Origin: Spirochaetaceae bacterium | GTDB taxonomy: Bacteria; Spirochaetota; Spirochaetia; DSM-27196; SLAA01 | Assembly (NCBI GenBank): GCA_003556605.1 | Contig: PWQX01000071.1 | Location: forward strand, 1-42,679 | Reading direction: 5' to 3' | Length of the DNA stretch: 42,679 nucleotides | In this document: piece by piece, positions 8,653 through 16,573 of the stretch | How the letters are laid out: every line of letters starts with the position of its first letter | How positions within the stretch are numbered: position 1 is the first letter of the stretch | Notes under the pieces: generated by a model | Database searches by the model: none | What the model saw: the letters and a program-made list of their open reading frames with translations, nothing else | What the model was told of the DNA's origin: nothing | Position numbers and translations under genes: made by a program

Positions 8653-9183
8653 CTACTTGCGTTTTAGGGTGGCAAACAACTCCCCTGCAAACGAGGAGAT
8701 ACGCTGATTATCAATCCTGTCGAGATTCTCATGAACCTCGGCGAAACGTTTGATCAGCAAGCGGTCAACGGCGCTCAGTCGACCGAGATCGAGGCGTCCG
8801 CCTAAGCTCGCCGTTGCGGCTGCATGTGCAAACAACCACGGCGGATAGGCGCTGATCAACTGGTCGCGGGCCTGCTCGTCCTGGTACAAACACGTGCTGA
8901 ACAATCCAACGGCGCGACTCAACAGCACGGTGCGGTGGCGCTCACAGAAGGAGCGAAGCGCGCGCGGCAACCTCCCGGCGTAGATCGCTCCGCCGAGCAC
9001 AAGCATCCGCGAGTGCTGAACCTGTTGCGCGCTGAGCGCCCGCAGCGGAAGGCATGTTATCTGCAGCTCACGCAGCCGATCGGCACTTTGCTCCGCTATC
9101 GCCGTGAGCTCCGCCTTAATCCGTCCCGCTATTTCCTCCGTTGTGCCGTACTTGCCGGCATACGCAATGATTACATCCTGCAT
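8653..9183 (-). CDS. Flavodoxin-domain protein, HemG-like
   Basis: A 176-residue FMN-binding flavodoxin-fold protein resembling the menaquinone-dependent protoporphyrinogen oxidase HemG family. The N-terminus IIAYAGKYGTTEEIAGRI is the phosphate-binding loop for FMN, and MLVLGGAIYAGRLPRALRSF matches the second FMN loop. The C-terminal LDLGRLSAVDRLLIKRFA aligns by eye with the E. coli HemG region before its conserved helix. GGAGGAG is 5 bases before the ATG at 9181-9183, which decides the start. It follows glgX on the opposite side of a short gap (same strand, upstream). Haem synthesis is inferred from the family; a general flavodoxin role is possible. Confidence 0.75.
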   Translation of the reverse strand: MQDVIIAYAGKYGTTEEIAGRIKAELTAIAEQSADRLRELQITCLPLRALSAQQVQHSRMLVLGGAIYAGRLPRALRSFCERHRTVLLSRAVGLFSTCLYQDEQARDQLISAYPPWLFAHAAATASLGGRLDLGRLSAVDRLLIKRFAEVHENLDRIDNQRISSFAGELFATLKRK

Positions 9184-9397
9184 GAAGCTCCTCCGGCGAG
9201 GTATCCAATCGGCAACGCAACCAAGAACAGTGAACTGTTCGAACCCGTTTGTCGGGTCGCGTGCCACTTGCAGATCGCGAGCGGCAGCGCCGGCCCAAGG
9301 CACACGGGCATAACGGAGCTAAACCGGCCCCATTTCCAATCCTCCGCGCGCAAACGTAGTATACTCCCGGGGTGCGTGTAAACGCTACGGCGCGGCG

Positions 9398-10441
9398 CTA
9401 TTGTTCATCGCGGTATCCGCTGAGGACGAATAGCTCGGGCCGGTACTCGAAATGAATCGGGTCGAAGAACAGCCATTTCCCACCCCAAATGAACTCCTGG
9501 CGCTCAAAGGCGTCTACCACCGGCTGCGGAACATAGAAGCGACGTTCAAACGGCACGTCCCACCAGTCTTCAATCCCGGCCTGCATTGCCCAGCGCCAGT
9601 ACCCGAAGCTGCCGCGATACGAGCGCGGGACCAAGTCTATCGCGATCCCGTAACTATGATAACTGCGTGATGCGGTGCCGGCGATCTCGCGCCACGAGTA
9701 CCCGCCGGCGCTGCCGAGCGACTCTACGAAGCGGCGTACCTCGGAGTCGTGTTTCATGGCGTCAACGATCTCGGCCTCCACACGCGCCAATGGATTTACG
9801 ACTTTAGGGTGTACGCGAGTGCTCAGGCCAAGGAACCTAACGCGCACCATCATGTGTTCCGCTTCGTGCGCCGAGCCGATGCCGTAGAGTGCGTCGAGAA
9901 ACCCGTTGTGACGTACCGGCGGATCAGCCTCGCGTTGCCGGACGCGCTTTCGAAGGTGTTCGGCGCGTTCGTCATCTATTTTCGGCAACTGCGCCGGCCC
10001 GGTGCGGTATTGGTACAAACGGACGCGGGTGTACTGATCGTATTCTTCAAGCAGCTCGCGCGGGAGCATCCTTCCGGCAGCGTAGTAGTACCACGTGTCG
10101 TTGATGCGCGCAGCCCACTGTCCCTCACGAACCTGGATCTCGGCGATGCGATCGGGATACGCTTCGGCCAGCGCGTGGATCTGACGTTCGCCCGGGATCT
10201 CGTGTTCCCGGCTTTCTACCGCCGTGATTGCGTACGACGGCGTTTCCGCTTCCACGGTGGTTGCAGCGGCGTGCCCGTCGATACCGTCGCTCGAGAGGTG
10301 AGCATCTTCGACAGCGGTATGAGGCGTGCCGGCCTCCAAGGCGAATGCAATTACCACGTGTGAAAGCCCAATCGTCCAGGCAAGTGCAAGCGCAACCGCG
10401 ATGACGACAACAAGCTGCCGAGCATAGTGCACAGATTTCAT
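9398..10441 (-). CDS. Secreted M15-like peptidase (D-Ala-D-Ala carboxypeptidase fold)
   Basis: A 347-residue protein with an N-terminal signal anchor (hydrophobic stretch after MKSVHYARQ), a variable linker to about residue 90, and a C-terminal peptidase M15/VanY-like domain. The zinc motif appears as SYHSYGIAIDL (H, then D six residues on) and the final ligand as HFEYRPEL, matching HxxxxxxD...H of the family. It probably trims peptidoglycan peptides in the periplasm. The ATG at 10439-10441 has no Shine-Dalgarno; an extended -10 (TGGTATTAT) ends 8 bases upstream. The exact substrate is not shown by the sequence. Confidence 0.75.
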   Translation of the reverse strand: MKSVHYARQLVVVIAVALALAWTIGLSHVVIAFALEAGTPHTAVEDAHLSSDGIDGHAAATTVEAETPSYAITAVESREHEIPGERQIHALAEAYPDRIAEIQVREGQWAARINDTWYYYAAGRMLPRELLEEYDQYTRVRLYQYRTGPAQLPKIDDERAEHLRKRVRQREADPPVRHNGFLDALYGIGSAHEAEHMMVRVRFLGLSTRVHPKVVNPLARVEAEIVDAMKHDSEVRRFVESLGSAGGYSWREIAGTASRSYHSYGIAIDLVPRSYRGSFGYWRWAMQAGIEDWWDVPFERRFYVPQPVVDAFERQEFIWGGKWLFFDPIHFEYRPELFVLSGYRDEQ

Positions 10442-10449
10442 TTGCTGGA

Positions 10450-10458
10450 ATAATACCA
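10450..10458 (-). promoter_or_regulatory. Extended -10 of the M15-like peptidase gene
   Basis: TGGTATTAT on the minus strand, 8 bases before the ATG, predicts a leaderless or near-leaderless transcript. No Shine-Dalgarno is visible. Confidence 0.5.
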
Positions 10459-10567
10459 CGATAGATCGCAAACCGCCAAATTGAGACCGATCGCGGCGCC
10501 TTAATGGTGTCTCGCCGACAGATCCGCAGTTGTATTCACGCAAGGCCGTATTAGAAGTTTTTGTGGT

Positions 10568-10580
10568 GTTTTGTGAAAAC
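10568..10580. repeat. Palindrome upstream of RRM gene
   Basis: GTTTTGTGAAAAC reads as a 5-bp inverted repeat (GTTTT/AAAAC) around GTG. It lies just upstream of an extended -10-like box, TGCGATACT (10584-10592), and could be an operator for the RNA-binding protein gene. Confidence 0.3.
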
Positions 10581-10640
10581 CCGTGCGATACTGGATGGGA
10601 ATTCCGGCCTCCACGGGCGCGAGTCAAAGGATGAAGGGGT

Positions 10641-10913
10641 ATGGAGAAACGGATCTACGTGGGCAATTTGAGTTTCGGCACGCAGGAGGACACGCTCCGC
10701 GCTTTGTTTGAGCCTTACGGTGACGTTGAGTCGGTGAATATCATAACCGACCGCCAAACCGGCCGCTCCAAAGGCTTTGGGTTTGTCGAAATGGCCGAGC
10801 CGCAGTCGGCACGCGACGCAATTGCTGCGTTGGATGGTGGGGAGTTCGAGGGGCGCAACCTCCGTGTGAATGAAGCACGCCCACGTCCAAGCTCTCAAGA
10901 TAGACGACAGTAA
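10641..10913 (+). CDS. RRM-domain RNA-binding protein
   Basis: A 90-residue protein made of one RNA recognition motif. RNP2 is IYVGNL (residues 5-10) and RNP1 is SKGFGFVEM (about 44-52), with the aromatic residues that stack on RNA bases intact (Y6, F47, F49). A short basic, polar tail (residues 80-90) follows. Bacterial single-RRM proteins of this type bind RNA and are often cold- or stress-induced. GAAGGGG precedes the ATG. Nothing in the sequence says which RNAs are targets. Confidence 0.92.
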   Translation: MEKRIYVGNLSFGTQEDTLRALFEPYGDVESVNIITDRQTGRSKGFGFVEMAEPQSARDAIAALDGGEFEGRNLRVNEARPRPSSQDRRQ

Positions 10914-11024
10914 CGACTATCACCGCCGCAAACCTGACGATAACGCTCTCATTGTGATACAGTTCGCGAGATCGCTGTCAGCTGTACATGTGCCGAACAG
11001 CGCTTCGGAGGGACAATCACGCGT

Positions 11025-12086
11025 ATGGATAGGTATCCCATCGTAGATGCACACGAAGACCTGGCATTCAACGGCTTGCTCTACGCGCGCGACTATCGCC
11101 GCTCGGCGTACGCCATCCGTGAAGACGAGCACCGCGCCGGCGCGGCAGACCGCCGCGGTAGGTGCATGCTCGGCGTTCCTGAGTTACTGCAAGCCAATGT
11201 CGCGATGGTGTTTGCGACGTTGTATACCCTTCCGCAGAGCCGGGCCGAAAAGGGTGAGCCGGGCTACCGCACGCAGGCGGAGGCGCGCGAGGCGGCGCTT
11301 CGCCAATTTGGGCTGTATGAGCAGTGGCTGGCTGAAGACCCGCGCTTAGGCTGGGTTCGTTGCAGAGACGAGCTCACTGCGCTGCGTGAAGACCAGGCCG
11401 AAGGCGCCGAGCGGATCGGAGTGGTGCTGCTGATTGAAAACGCTGACTGTCTGGTGAGTCCCGACGAAGTGGAAGAGTGGTATGCGCGCGGCGTTCGGAT
11501 AATTGGTCCGGCGTGGCACCGCAACGCCTACACCGGCAGTAGCGGGGAGCCGGCGCCGTTGACCGCGGCGGGCGAGCAGCTCATCACCGCTATTGAGCAG
11601 GCCGGGATTGGGCTGGACATCAGCCATATGTCCGACGAAGCGATGCGCAGGACCTTTGAGCGCTACGCGGGTCCGATCTGCTCGAGTCACGCCAACCCGC
11701 GAGCGATGGTCGACCAACCGAGGCAACTGCCGGGCTGGGCGCTTGCTGAGATCGGGCAACGAGACGGAGTGGCCGGAATCATGCCGGTCAACTGGGCGTT
11801 GGATTCTAGCTGGAAGCAAGGAGACGGGAAGGATGCGGTGTCTCTGCGCAGGGTTGTTGAGGCGGTGCAAACCACGGCAAAGCTCGCCGGTGGGTATCGC
11901 TATGTAGGCCTTGGAACGGACTTCGACGGGGGCTTCGGCGCCGAGAGCTGTCCCCGCGAGCTTGAGACGATTGCAGATCTTCCACGGCTGGCGCCGCTAC
12001 TTGTAGAGGCCGGAATCGAGCCCGAGACAATCGCCGGGGTAATGGGCGGCAACTGGATGCGCTGGCTGCACACGGTGCTTCCGTAG
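11025..12086 (+). CDS. M19-family (membrane/renal-type) dipeptidase
   Basis: Zinc dipeptidase of the amidohydrolase fold, 353 residues. The metal ligands are visible in order: DAHED near residue 8 (HxD), E in LLIENAD, H in DISHMS, H in CSSHANPR and D in GLGTDFDG. The motif set matches peptidase family M19, which cleaves dipeptides including those with a D-residue. There is no signal peptide, so it should act in the cytoplasm. GGAGGG is about 12 bases before the ATG, rather far. The TPR gene follows 53 bp downstream on the same strand. Confidence 0.92.
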   Translation: MDRYPIVDAHEDLAFNGLLYARDYRRSAYAIREDEHRAGAADRRGRCMLGVPELLQANVAMVFATLYTLPQSRAEKGEPGYRTQAEAREAALRQFGLYEQWLAEDPRLGWVRCRDELTALREDQAEGAERIGVVLLIENADCLVSPDEVEEWYARGVRIIGPAWHRNAYTGSSGEPAPLTAAGEQLITAIEQAGIGLDISHMSDEAMRRTFERYAGPICSSHANPRAMVDQPRQLPGWALAEIGQRDGVAGIMPVNWALDSSWKQGDGKDAVSLRRVVEAVQTTAKLAGGYRYVGLGTDFDGGFGAESCPRELETIADLPRLAPLLVEAGIEPETIAGVMGGNWMRWLHTVLP

Positions 12087-12139
12087 GGGCCGGCGGCCGG
12101 CGGCACTGGGGAAGAGGCGGCGGAGCGCAGGAGCGGACC

Positions 12140-12829
12140 ATGATTTTCAAGGCAATCAGGCTGAAAAGCTGGGAACAGCGTGCCCTACACGCGCTGGGGT
12201 CGGGCCGGTACGAGCAGGCCGAACATTATTTCAAGCGAATATATGAAGCGGTCCCTGGAGGAGAGGGGGTGCGCTATAACATGGGATTGGCGAGCTTTGC
12301 GCAAGGCAAGTACGATGTGGCCGAAAGCTACTTCGAGGCGGAGCTGGAACGCTTCGGCGAGAGCGCGCACAGCTTGAAAGCGTTGGCCGAGCTGTCTTAC
12401 CAAACCGGGCGGCGCAAGCACGCTCGCCGGTATCTCAGGCGGTTGGCGGCGCACTGCGACGGAACTGAGCGTGAATTGGTTCAGCTGCGCATCGCGGTCG
12501 TTGAGGACGAAGGGAAGTTTACGGCAGCCTGTGAAGCGCAGCAGGCGGTGTGGAACGCCGAAGACGCCTTGCGCCGCAGCGACTGGCAAACCGCGCTGGA
12601 CGAATACCGGCGCGCGGCCGAGCTCGACGAGACCCAGTTTACCGCACGCGCCGGCATCGGCAAGATCGCGCTCGAGTATCTCGGAGACCTTGGCGAGGCG
12701 CTCAAGGCGTATCGCGAGGCCTACGCGCTTGCGCCCGATCCGCGCTATCAGCAACAGATTGAGCGAATCGAACGAACGCTCGCCCGCCGGGGCGAGTCGA
12801 CGGACGAGCGGCTGGACGAACGGAGCTGA
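12140..12829 (+). CDS. TPR-repeat protein
   Basis: A 229-residue protein of tetratricopeptide-like helical repeats, with no signal peptide or membrane span. Repeats are visible as ALGSGRYEQAEHYFKRIYEAVP, then GLASFAQGKYDVAESYFEAE, and later DWQTALDEYRRAAELD and LGDLGEALKAYREAYALAP, each with the small/large residue spacing of TPRs. The protein probably scaffolds a partner, but none is indicated. AGGAG is 6 bases before the ATG. It may be co-transcribed with the M19 dipeptidase and converges on the aminomutase gene 42 bp away. Confidence 0.85.
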   Translation: MIFKAIRLKSWEQRALHALGSGRYEQAEHYFKRIYEAVPGGEGVRYNMGLASFAQGKYDVAESYFEAELERFGESAHSLKALAELSYQTGRRKHARRYLRRLAAHCDGTERELVQLRIAVVEDEGKFTAACEAQQAVWNAEDALRRSDWQTALDEYRRAAELDETQFTARAGIGKIALEYLGDLGEALKAYREAYALAPDPRYQQQIERIERTLARRGESTDERLDERS

Positions 12830-12871
12830 GCATGGCACCCGGCGCCTGCGCGCGCCGTTGCGTGCGTGAAC

Positions 12872-14227
12872 TTACATGCGGATTGCGCCCGAGATCGCTT
12901 TGATCTCGCTGTTGTATAGCTGCGACTGAAAGAACTGCTCGGATTCTCCGAATGCTGGAATCAAATGGTTCAACCAGGTGGCCTCGGGGTCGAAGCGTGC
13001 AAAGAACGGGCGCTGCACCCACTCGGCGTTGCGCGCCTGAATGAAGCGCAGCACGAAGAACTTCTCGTCTCCTACTTCAGCGATGCCCTGTATCTCGACC
13101 TTGCCGGGAGTTGCCGACATGCTCGGGCCGCGCGCGGTGCGCGCAAGCCCTGAGACGTTCCGAATCGCCTCGCGGTAGATCTCGTAGGCGCGCGCGAGCG
13201 GCACCGCGAAGTAATCACGCGCGCCGGTATCGCGCTCAACGAACATGTAGTAGGGAACCATGCCGAGCCGCACCTGCCGCCTCCACATCTCTTGCCACAC
13301 CTCGGGGTCGTCATTGATGTGGCGAATAACCGGAGATTGGGTGCGAATGAGCGCGCCGATGTCGTGCAGCCGCTGCGCCGCTTCGGCAACTATCGGTGGG
13401 TCAAGCTCACGCGTGTGGCTGAAGTGCGCCATGATCGCGAGATGCTTACCGGACCTCACCACGCCGGACAGCACATCGAGCACGTCTTCGGCGTCAGGGT
13501 CGTCCACGTACTTGTGCGGCCAGTACGCTAGCGACTTGGTGCCGATGCGGACGCTCTGCAGGTGCTCGAGCTCGGGGCTGAGCAGCGGTTCGATCGTCTT
13601 GCGAAGCATCTTTGAGTTCATCACCATTGGATCGCCGCCGGTGATCAACACGTCGGTGATCTCGGGATGGGCCTTCAAATAGCCCACGAAGCGGTTCATG
13701 TTCGGGGCCGCGAAGCGCAGCTCGTCAATGCCTACGAACTGTGCCCAGCGAAAACAGAAGGTGCAGTATGCGTGGCAGGTCTGCCCCGCCTGCGGGAAGA
13801 ACAGTGCGGTTTCGGCGTACTTGTGTTGCACCCCTTCAATCTTCGCACCCTTGAATTCCGGGACATTCGTGTCCATCTGGCCGTCCGGGTGAGGATTGAG
13901 GTTGTAACGGATCTCGTTTACCGCCTCTTGCAGTTCGTCGCGCGACCCGTTTGTGTCGCGCAGGAGAGCAGCCAGGCGGTTGAACTCGTCCTCGTGCAAC
14001 ATCCCGCGCTGCGGAAAGGTGAGTTGGTAAATCGGGTCTTCGGGAATGTTGCGCCAATCGATGAGCTCATCAACCACGAACTGATTGGTCTTGAACGGCA
14101 GAACCTGAGCGACAACTTCAAGTTCAAAGCGCTGTTCGTTGTTAAGCTGTTGAAGCTGAACAATCTCGCTGATGTTCCGCAACGTGTACTGCTTGAACTT
14201 CACTCCACTACGCTGTTTCTGCGACAT
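12872..14227 (-). CDS. KamA-family radical SAM aminomutase, possibly glutamate-type
   Basis: A 451-residue PLP- and iron-sulfur-dependent aminomutase homologue. The radical SAM cluster motif is C151-HAY-C155-TF-C158, followed by TGGDPMVM (SAM contact), and the PLP lysine is K376 in SATPGKVEI. In clostridial lysine 2,3-aminomutase D293 and D330 hold the substrate amino group; aligned by eye, these positions are R332 and S369 here. Glutamate 2,3-aminomutase is recalled to have Lys and Asn there, so an acidic substrate is plausible. GGGAGG lies before the ATG at 14225-14227. A promoter (TTGACG, 18 bp, TAGAAT) sits upstream. Confidence 0.85.
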   Translation of the reverse strand: MSQKQRSGVKFKQYTLRNISEIVQLQQLNNEQRFELEVVAQVLPFKTNQFVVDELIDWRNIPEDPIYQLTFPQRGMLHEDEFNRLAALLRDTNGSRDELQEAVNEIRYNLNPHPDGQMDTNVPEFKGAKIEGVQHKYAETALFFPQAGQTCHAYCTFCFRWAQFVGIDELRFAAPNMNRFVGYLKAHPEITDVLITGGDPMVMNSKMLRKTIEPLLSPELEHLQSVRIGTKSLAYWPHKYVDDPDAEDVLDVLSGVVRSGKHLAIMAHFSHTRELDPPIVAEAAQRLHDIGALIRTQSPVIRHINDDPEVWQEMWRRQVRLGMVPYYMFVERDTGARDYFAVPLARAYEIYREAIRNVSGLARTARGPSMSATPGKVEIQGIAEVGDEKFFVLRFIQARNAEWVQRPFFARFDPEATWLNHLIPAFGESEQFFQSQLYNSEIKAISGAIRM

Positions 14228-14282
14228 AGGCCTCCCTTGATAAGGACCGAACTGCACCGTGCGTGCAGAGCTCAAACTGCAA

Positions 14283-14312
14283 ATTCTACTCCGAGTTCTT
14301 TCATCTCGTCAA
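14283..14312 (-). promoter_or_regulatory. Promoter of the KamA-family gene
   Basis: On the minus strand TTGACG (14307-14312) and TAGAAT (14283-14288) are 18 bp apart, a good sigma-70 pattern. The predicted transcript start near 14276 gives a leader of about 48 bases containing a GGGAGG ribosome-binding site. Confidence 0.55.
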
Positions 14313-14373
14313 ACAGAAACAGATGAGTGGTTGTATTGGAGTTCTCAGATTGCGGTGCTGTTTCTCGGAGCGA

Positions 14374-15327
14374 TCACTGCTGCTGATAGCGCTTCAGCGC
14401 GTGGTAGAGTGCATCAACTACCCCTGCAATATCGGGATAACTCAAGGTCTCGGCGGTGTCGCCAGGCGTGTGGTAGTTTGGGTTTCGCAGAAATGAGGTG
14501 TCGTTCACCATCACAGCCGGGAAACCATGGCGCCAGTAATTGATGTGATCAGATAGCTGCGCCAACTTCACGTGCTGCGGGAAACATGCCGATTCTACCG
14601 CGATAGTTCCGGCCTCAGCCATTGCACAATGCCACCACCGAACCACATCGCAATCCTGATCGCGGCCGACCAGGACAATGAAGTCGCCGGTATCCGGGTA
14701 GCGTGCGGCGAGCTGGGGGTCAGGGTAGTGTTGAGAACCGGGGGTCTTGGAGAAGTAGCCGATCATCTCTAAACACAGCATGATTTCAACCACGACGCCG
14801 CTCTCAGCCAGATTAGCGGCATGAACAGCGCTACCCATGCAGGCGGTGCCGAAGTACGGGAGCTCCTCTAAGCAGTAGGCCACGAGCTCAAGCTGCTTTG
14901 TGCGAGCTATGTCCCCGGAGTCCAGTCCGGCGTTCAGCAGCCGTGCGAGCTCCAAGAGCCCGGCTACGCCGCTGGCGTTGTCGTCGGCCCCCGGCATGTC
15001 CCCGTACACGTCGTAGTGCGCGCCGATCACGATTCGTGGTGGCTGCGGCTCACGTGAATCAGGGGAAATACCGGAATAAGCCGGAGTAGTCGAAGCCGCG
15101 GAGGCGGCGGGGAAGCGGGCAACCACGTTGGTATACTCTTGGGAGCCGCAGTGGTAATTCTGACGGCGGACCGAACAGCCGAGTGCATCGAGCTCCCGTT
15201 CAATGTAGCTGACTGCAGCGAGCAGGGACTGCACGTGCCGTTCATTGCGCGGCGGAGTTATCCCGGTCAGGGCTTCAACATCCGCCCGGATGCGATTAGG
15301 CTCGGCGCCGCGGTGATCTGCGGTCAT
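14374..15327 (-). CDS. M28-family zinc aminopeptidase-like protein
   Basis: A 317-residue co-catalytic zinc peptidase. The ligands are visible: H in VIGAHYDVYG, D in GADDNASG, the catalytic/metal pair EE in YCLEELPYFG, a later E in LCLEMIGYF, and H in NPNYHTPGD. No signal peptide is seen, so it acts in the cytoplasm. GGAGGAG is 7 bases before the ATG, and the ATG overlaps the stop of the EamA-like gene (ATGA), so the two form an operon. The family hydrolyses N-terminal residues from peptides; the specific substrate is unknown. Confidence 0.88.
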   Translation of the reverse strand: MTADHRGAEPNRIRADVEALTGITPPRNERHVQSLLAAVSYIERELDALGCSVRRQNYHCGSQEYTNVVARFPAASAASTTPAYSGISPDSREPQPPRIVIGAHYDVYGDMPGADDNASGVAGLLELARLLNAGLDSGDIARTKQLELVAYCLEELPYFGTACMGSAVHAANLAESGVVVEIMLCLEMIGYFSKTPGSQHYPDPQLAARYPDTGDFIVLVGRDQDCDVVRWWHCAMAEAGTIAVESACFPQHVKLAQLSDHINYWRHGFPAVMVNDTSFLRNPNYHTPGDTAETLSYPDIAGVVDALYHALKRYQQQ

Positions 15328-16049
15328 GGTTGGTGCTCCTCCTGCGGATCGGGGGGGTGAGAATCCAAGACCGGCCGGGCCGCTGCCGGCGCATCAGTAA
15401 CGGCGGGCTTTGATTTGCTATTGCGCTCCGGCAGCGAGGCGCGCGTTGCCGCCGCGAGGACGAATACCGCTCCGATGAACGCGCGCGCGGAGTACAGCTC
15501 GCTGAAGAACACGGCGGCGAACACGGCGGCGATTACCGGCTCAATCGTTGCGACCACCACCGCGCGCGAAATCTGCACGCTGGGGAGGCCACGGTAATAC
15601 AGCAGATACGGCGCGTATGTTGTCGCGATACTCAGTAGTGCAAGCCACAGTATCGCGGCAGCCGAGTAAGTCCCGAACTCCACAAACGGTAGAATGGCGG
15701 CCGCAGCGACCGGAAAGACATACGCGAGGATTTGCAGGGGGCTGTAGCGCGAGGTCGCCCACTTACCCACGAGATAGTAGGCGGCGTAGGTCATCGCCGC
15801 TGCCAAGCCCCAGAACAGCGAGAGCGCCGACACGTGGATGCCACGGCCGCCGCCCGTTGCAATCAATGCAACAATGAACAGCACCGCCGCGGTTGCCGTT
15901 CGCCAGAACGACACCTCCAGCGGGGTAACCCCGTGGTCATACAATGCGCGTGATATCGGGCCGGCTGTCGCCCAGAGTGCGGCTGCCATCGCGATGAGCA
16001 GATATCCGGTGTATGACCGTCCAACTGTAACCGTAGCTGCGGAAGACAT
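15324..16049 (-). CDS. EamA/DMT-family transporter lacking three membrane spans
   Basis: A 241-residue drug/metabolite transporter homologue. Spans are at about 14-33, 43-64, 74-96, 104-123, 129-150, 160-183 and 187-203, giving seven instead of ten. TM1-2 (ALWATAGPISRALYDHGVTPLE) belong to the first EamA half, but residue 65-75 joins directly to the start of the second half (FWGLAAAMTYAAYYLVGKW); spans 3-5 of the first repeat are absent, in frame. The C-terminal 35 residues are a Pro-rich tail. Function is therefore doubtful. No Shine-Dalgarno; an extended -10 lies 8 bases before the ATG. Operon with the M28 peptidase; trpR lies 65 bp upstream on the same strand. Confidence 0.75.
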   Translation of the reverse strand: MSSAATVTVGRSYTGYLLIAMAAALWATAGPISRALYDHGVTPLEVSFWRTATAAVLFIVALIATGGGRGIHVSALSLFWGLAAAMTYAAYYLVGKWATSRYSPLQILAYVFPVAAAAILPFVEFGTYSAAAILWLALLSIATTYAPYLLYYRGLPSVQISRAVVVATIEPVIAAVFAAVFFSELYSARAFIGAVFVLAAATRASLPERNSKSKPAVTDAPAAARPVLDSHPPDPQEEHQP

Positions 16050-16057
16050 CTGCGCCG

Positions 16058-16066
16058 ATCATAACA
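16058..16066 (-). promoter_or_regulatory. Extended -10 of the EamA/M28 operon
   Basis: TGTTATGAT on the minus strand, 8 bases before the ATG, suggests a promoter independent of trpR with an almost leaderless transcript. Confidence 0.5.
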
Positions 16067-16100
16067 CAGCGGATCCGGAGCGGCGAGACGTTGTGGAGCT

Positions 16101-16121
16101 GCTGTAGACGGGATCTACAGC
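16101..16121. terminator. Perfect hairpin across the trpR stop codon
   Basis: GCTGTAGA and TCTACAGC form a perfect 8-bp stem with a 5-base loop that includes the trpR stop codon (16115-16117, minus strand). No T-tract follows, so it may be a weak or Rho-assisted terminator, an mRNA-stabilising hairpin, or a protein-binding site upstream of the EamA promoter. Confidence 0.4.
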
Positions 16122-16441
16122 GGTCGGTGGTGCCGGGGCGGGGAACCGGCGCCGGTGACGCTGCCGGGGCGGTACCCCTCGCGTTCAAGGACAATCCGCA
16201 TGGCACTCTCGCGGCGGCGCAGCTCGCGCGACCCGCGGGTGATATTGCACAGCGACAGCCCCAGCTCCTCGGCGATACGGCGCTGGGGGACACCCTCGCT
16301 CAGTCGCTTGACGATCTCCCACCGTCCGGTAATGCGCTCCGCCTCGCGCGCGGTTAGCAGCTCCGCGAGAAACTCGACCATCAGCTCGGGATCATTGATA
16401 CGCGTGAGCGTTTCGGCCAACTCGTTCAACGAGCGTTTCAT
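16115..16441 (-). CDS. trpR: Trp repressor (TrpR family)
   Basis: A 108-residue all-helical DNA-binding regulator that, in the family, binds operators when loaded with tryptophan. The helix-turn-helix is at about residues 51-72: QRRIAEELGLSLCNITRGSREL, matching the TrpR consensus QREIxxELGxxxATITRGSNxLK, with R69 in the ITRGS segment that contacts the tryptophan/DNA interface. Length equals E. coli TrpR; the last 15 residues are a Pro/Arg tail. The upstream promoter is strong and carries a palindrome across the -10 (annotated), which suggests autoregulation. The tryptophanase and the adjacent EamA transporter are possible relatives of this regulon. Confidence 0.88.
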   Translation of the reverse strand: MKRSLNELAETLTRINDPELMVEFLAELLTAREAERITGRWEIVKRLSEGVPQRRIAEELGLSLCNITRGSRELRRRESAMRIVLEREGYRPGSVTGAGSPPRHHRPL

Positions 16442-16447
16442 AATCTT

Positions 16448-16484
16448 GTTTCTGGTTATAGAAACATTTCCCGGCCTATGTCAA
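16448..16484 (-). promoter_or_regulatory. trpR promoter with overlapping palindromic operator
   Basis: On the minus strand TTGACA (16479-16484) and TATAAC (16455-16460) are 18 bp apart. The inverted repeat GTTTCT-N6-AGAAAC (16448-16465) covers the -10 and the start point, exactly where a repressor would act. The leader before the ATG (16441) is only about 6-7 bases. Autoregulation by TrpR is inferred. Confidence 0.65.
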
Positions 16485-16573
16485 GCTCACCGCGGTCGTT
16501 GCGCTATATCCGCTTCTGTAGCTCCGTTGTGACGTCGTGGTAGCCGTTGCGCAGCCCCGCGCCGGACGCTACC

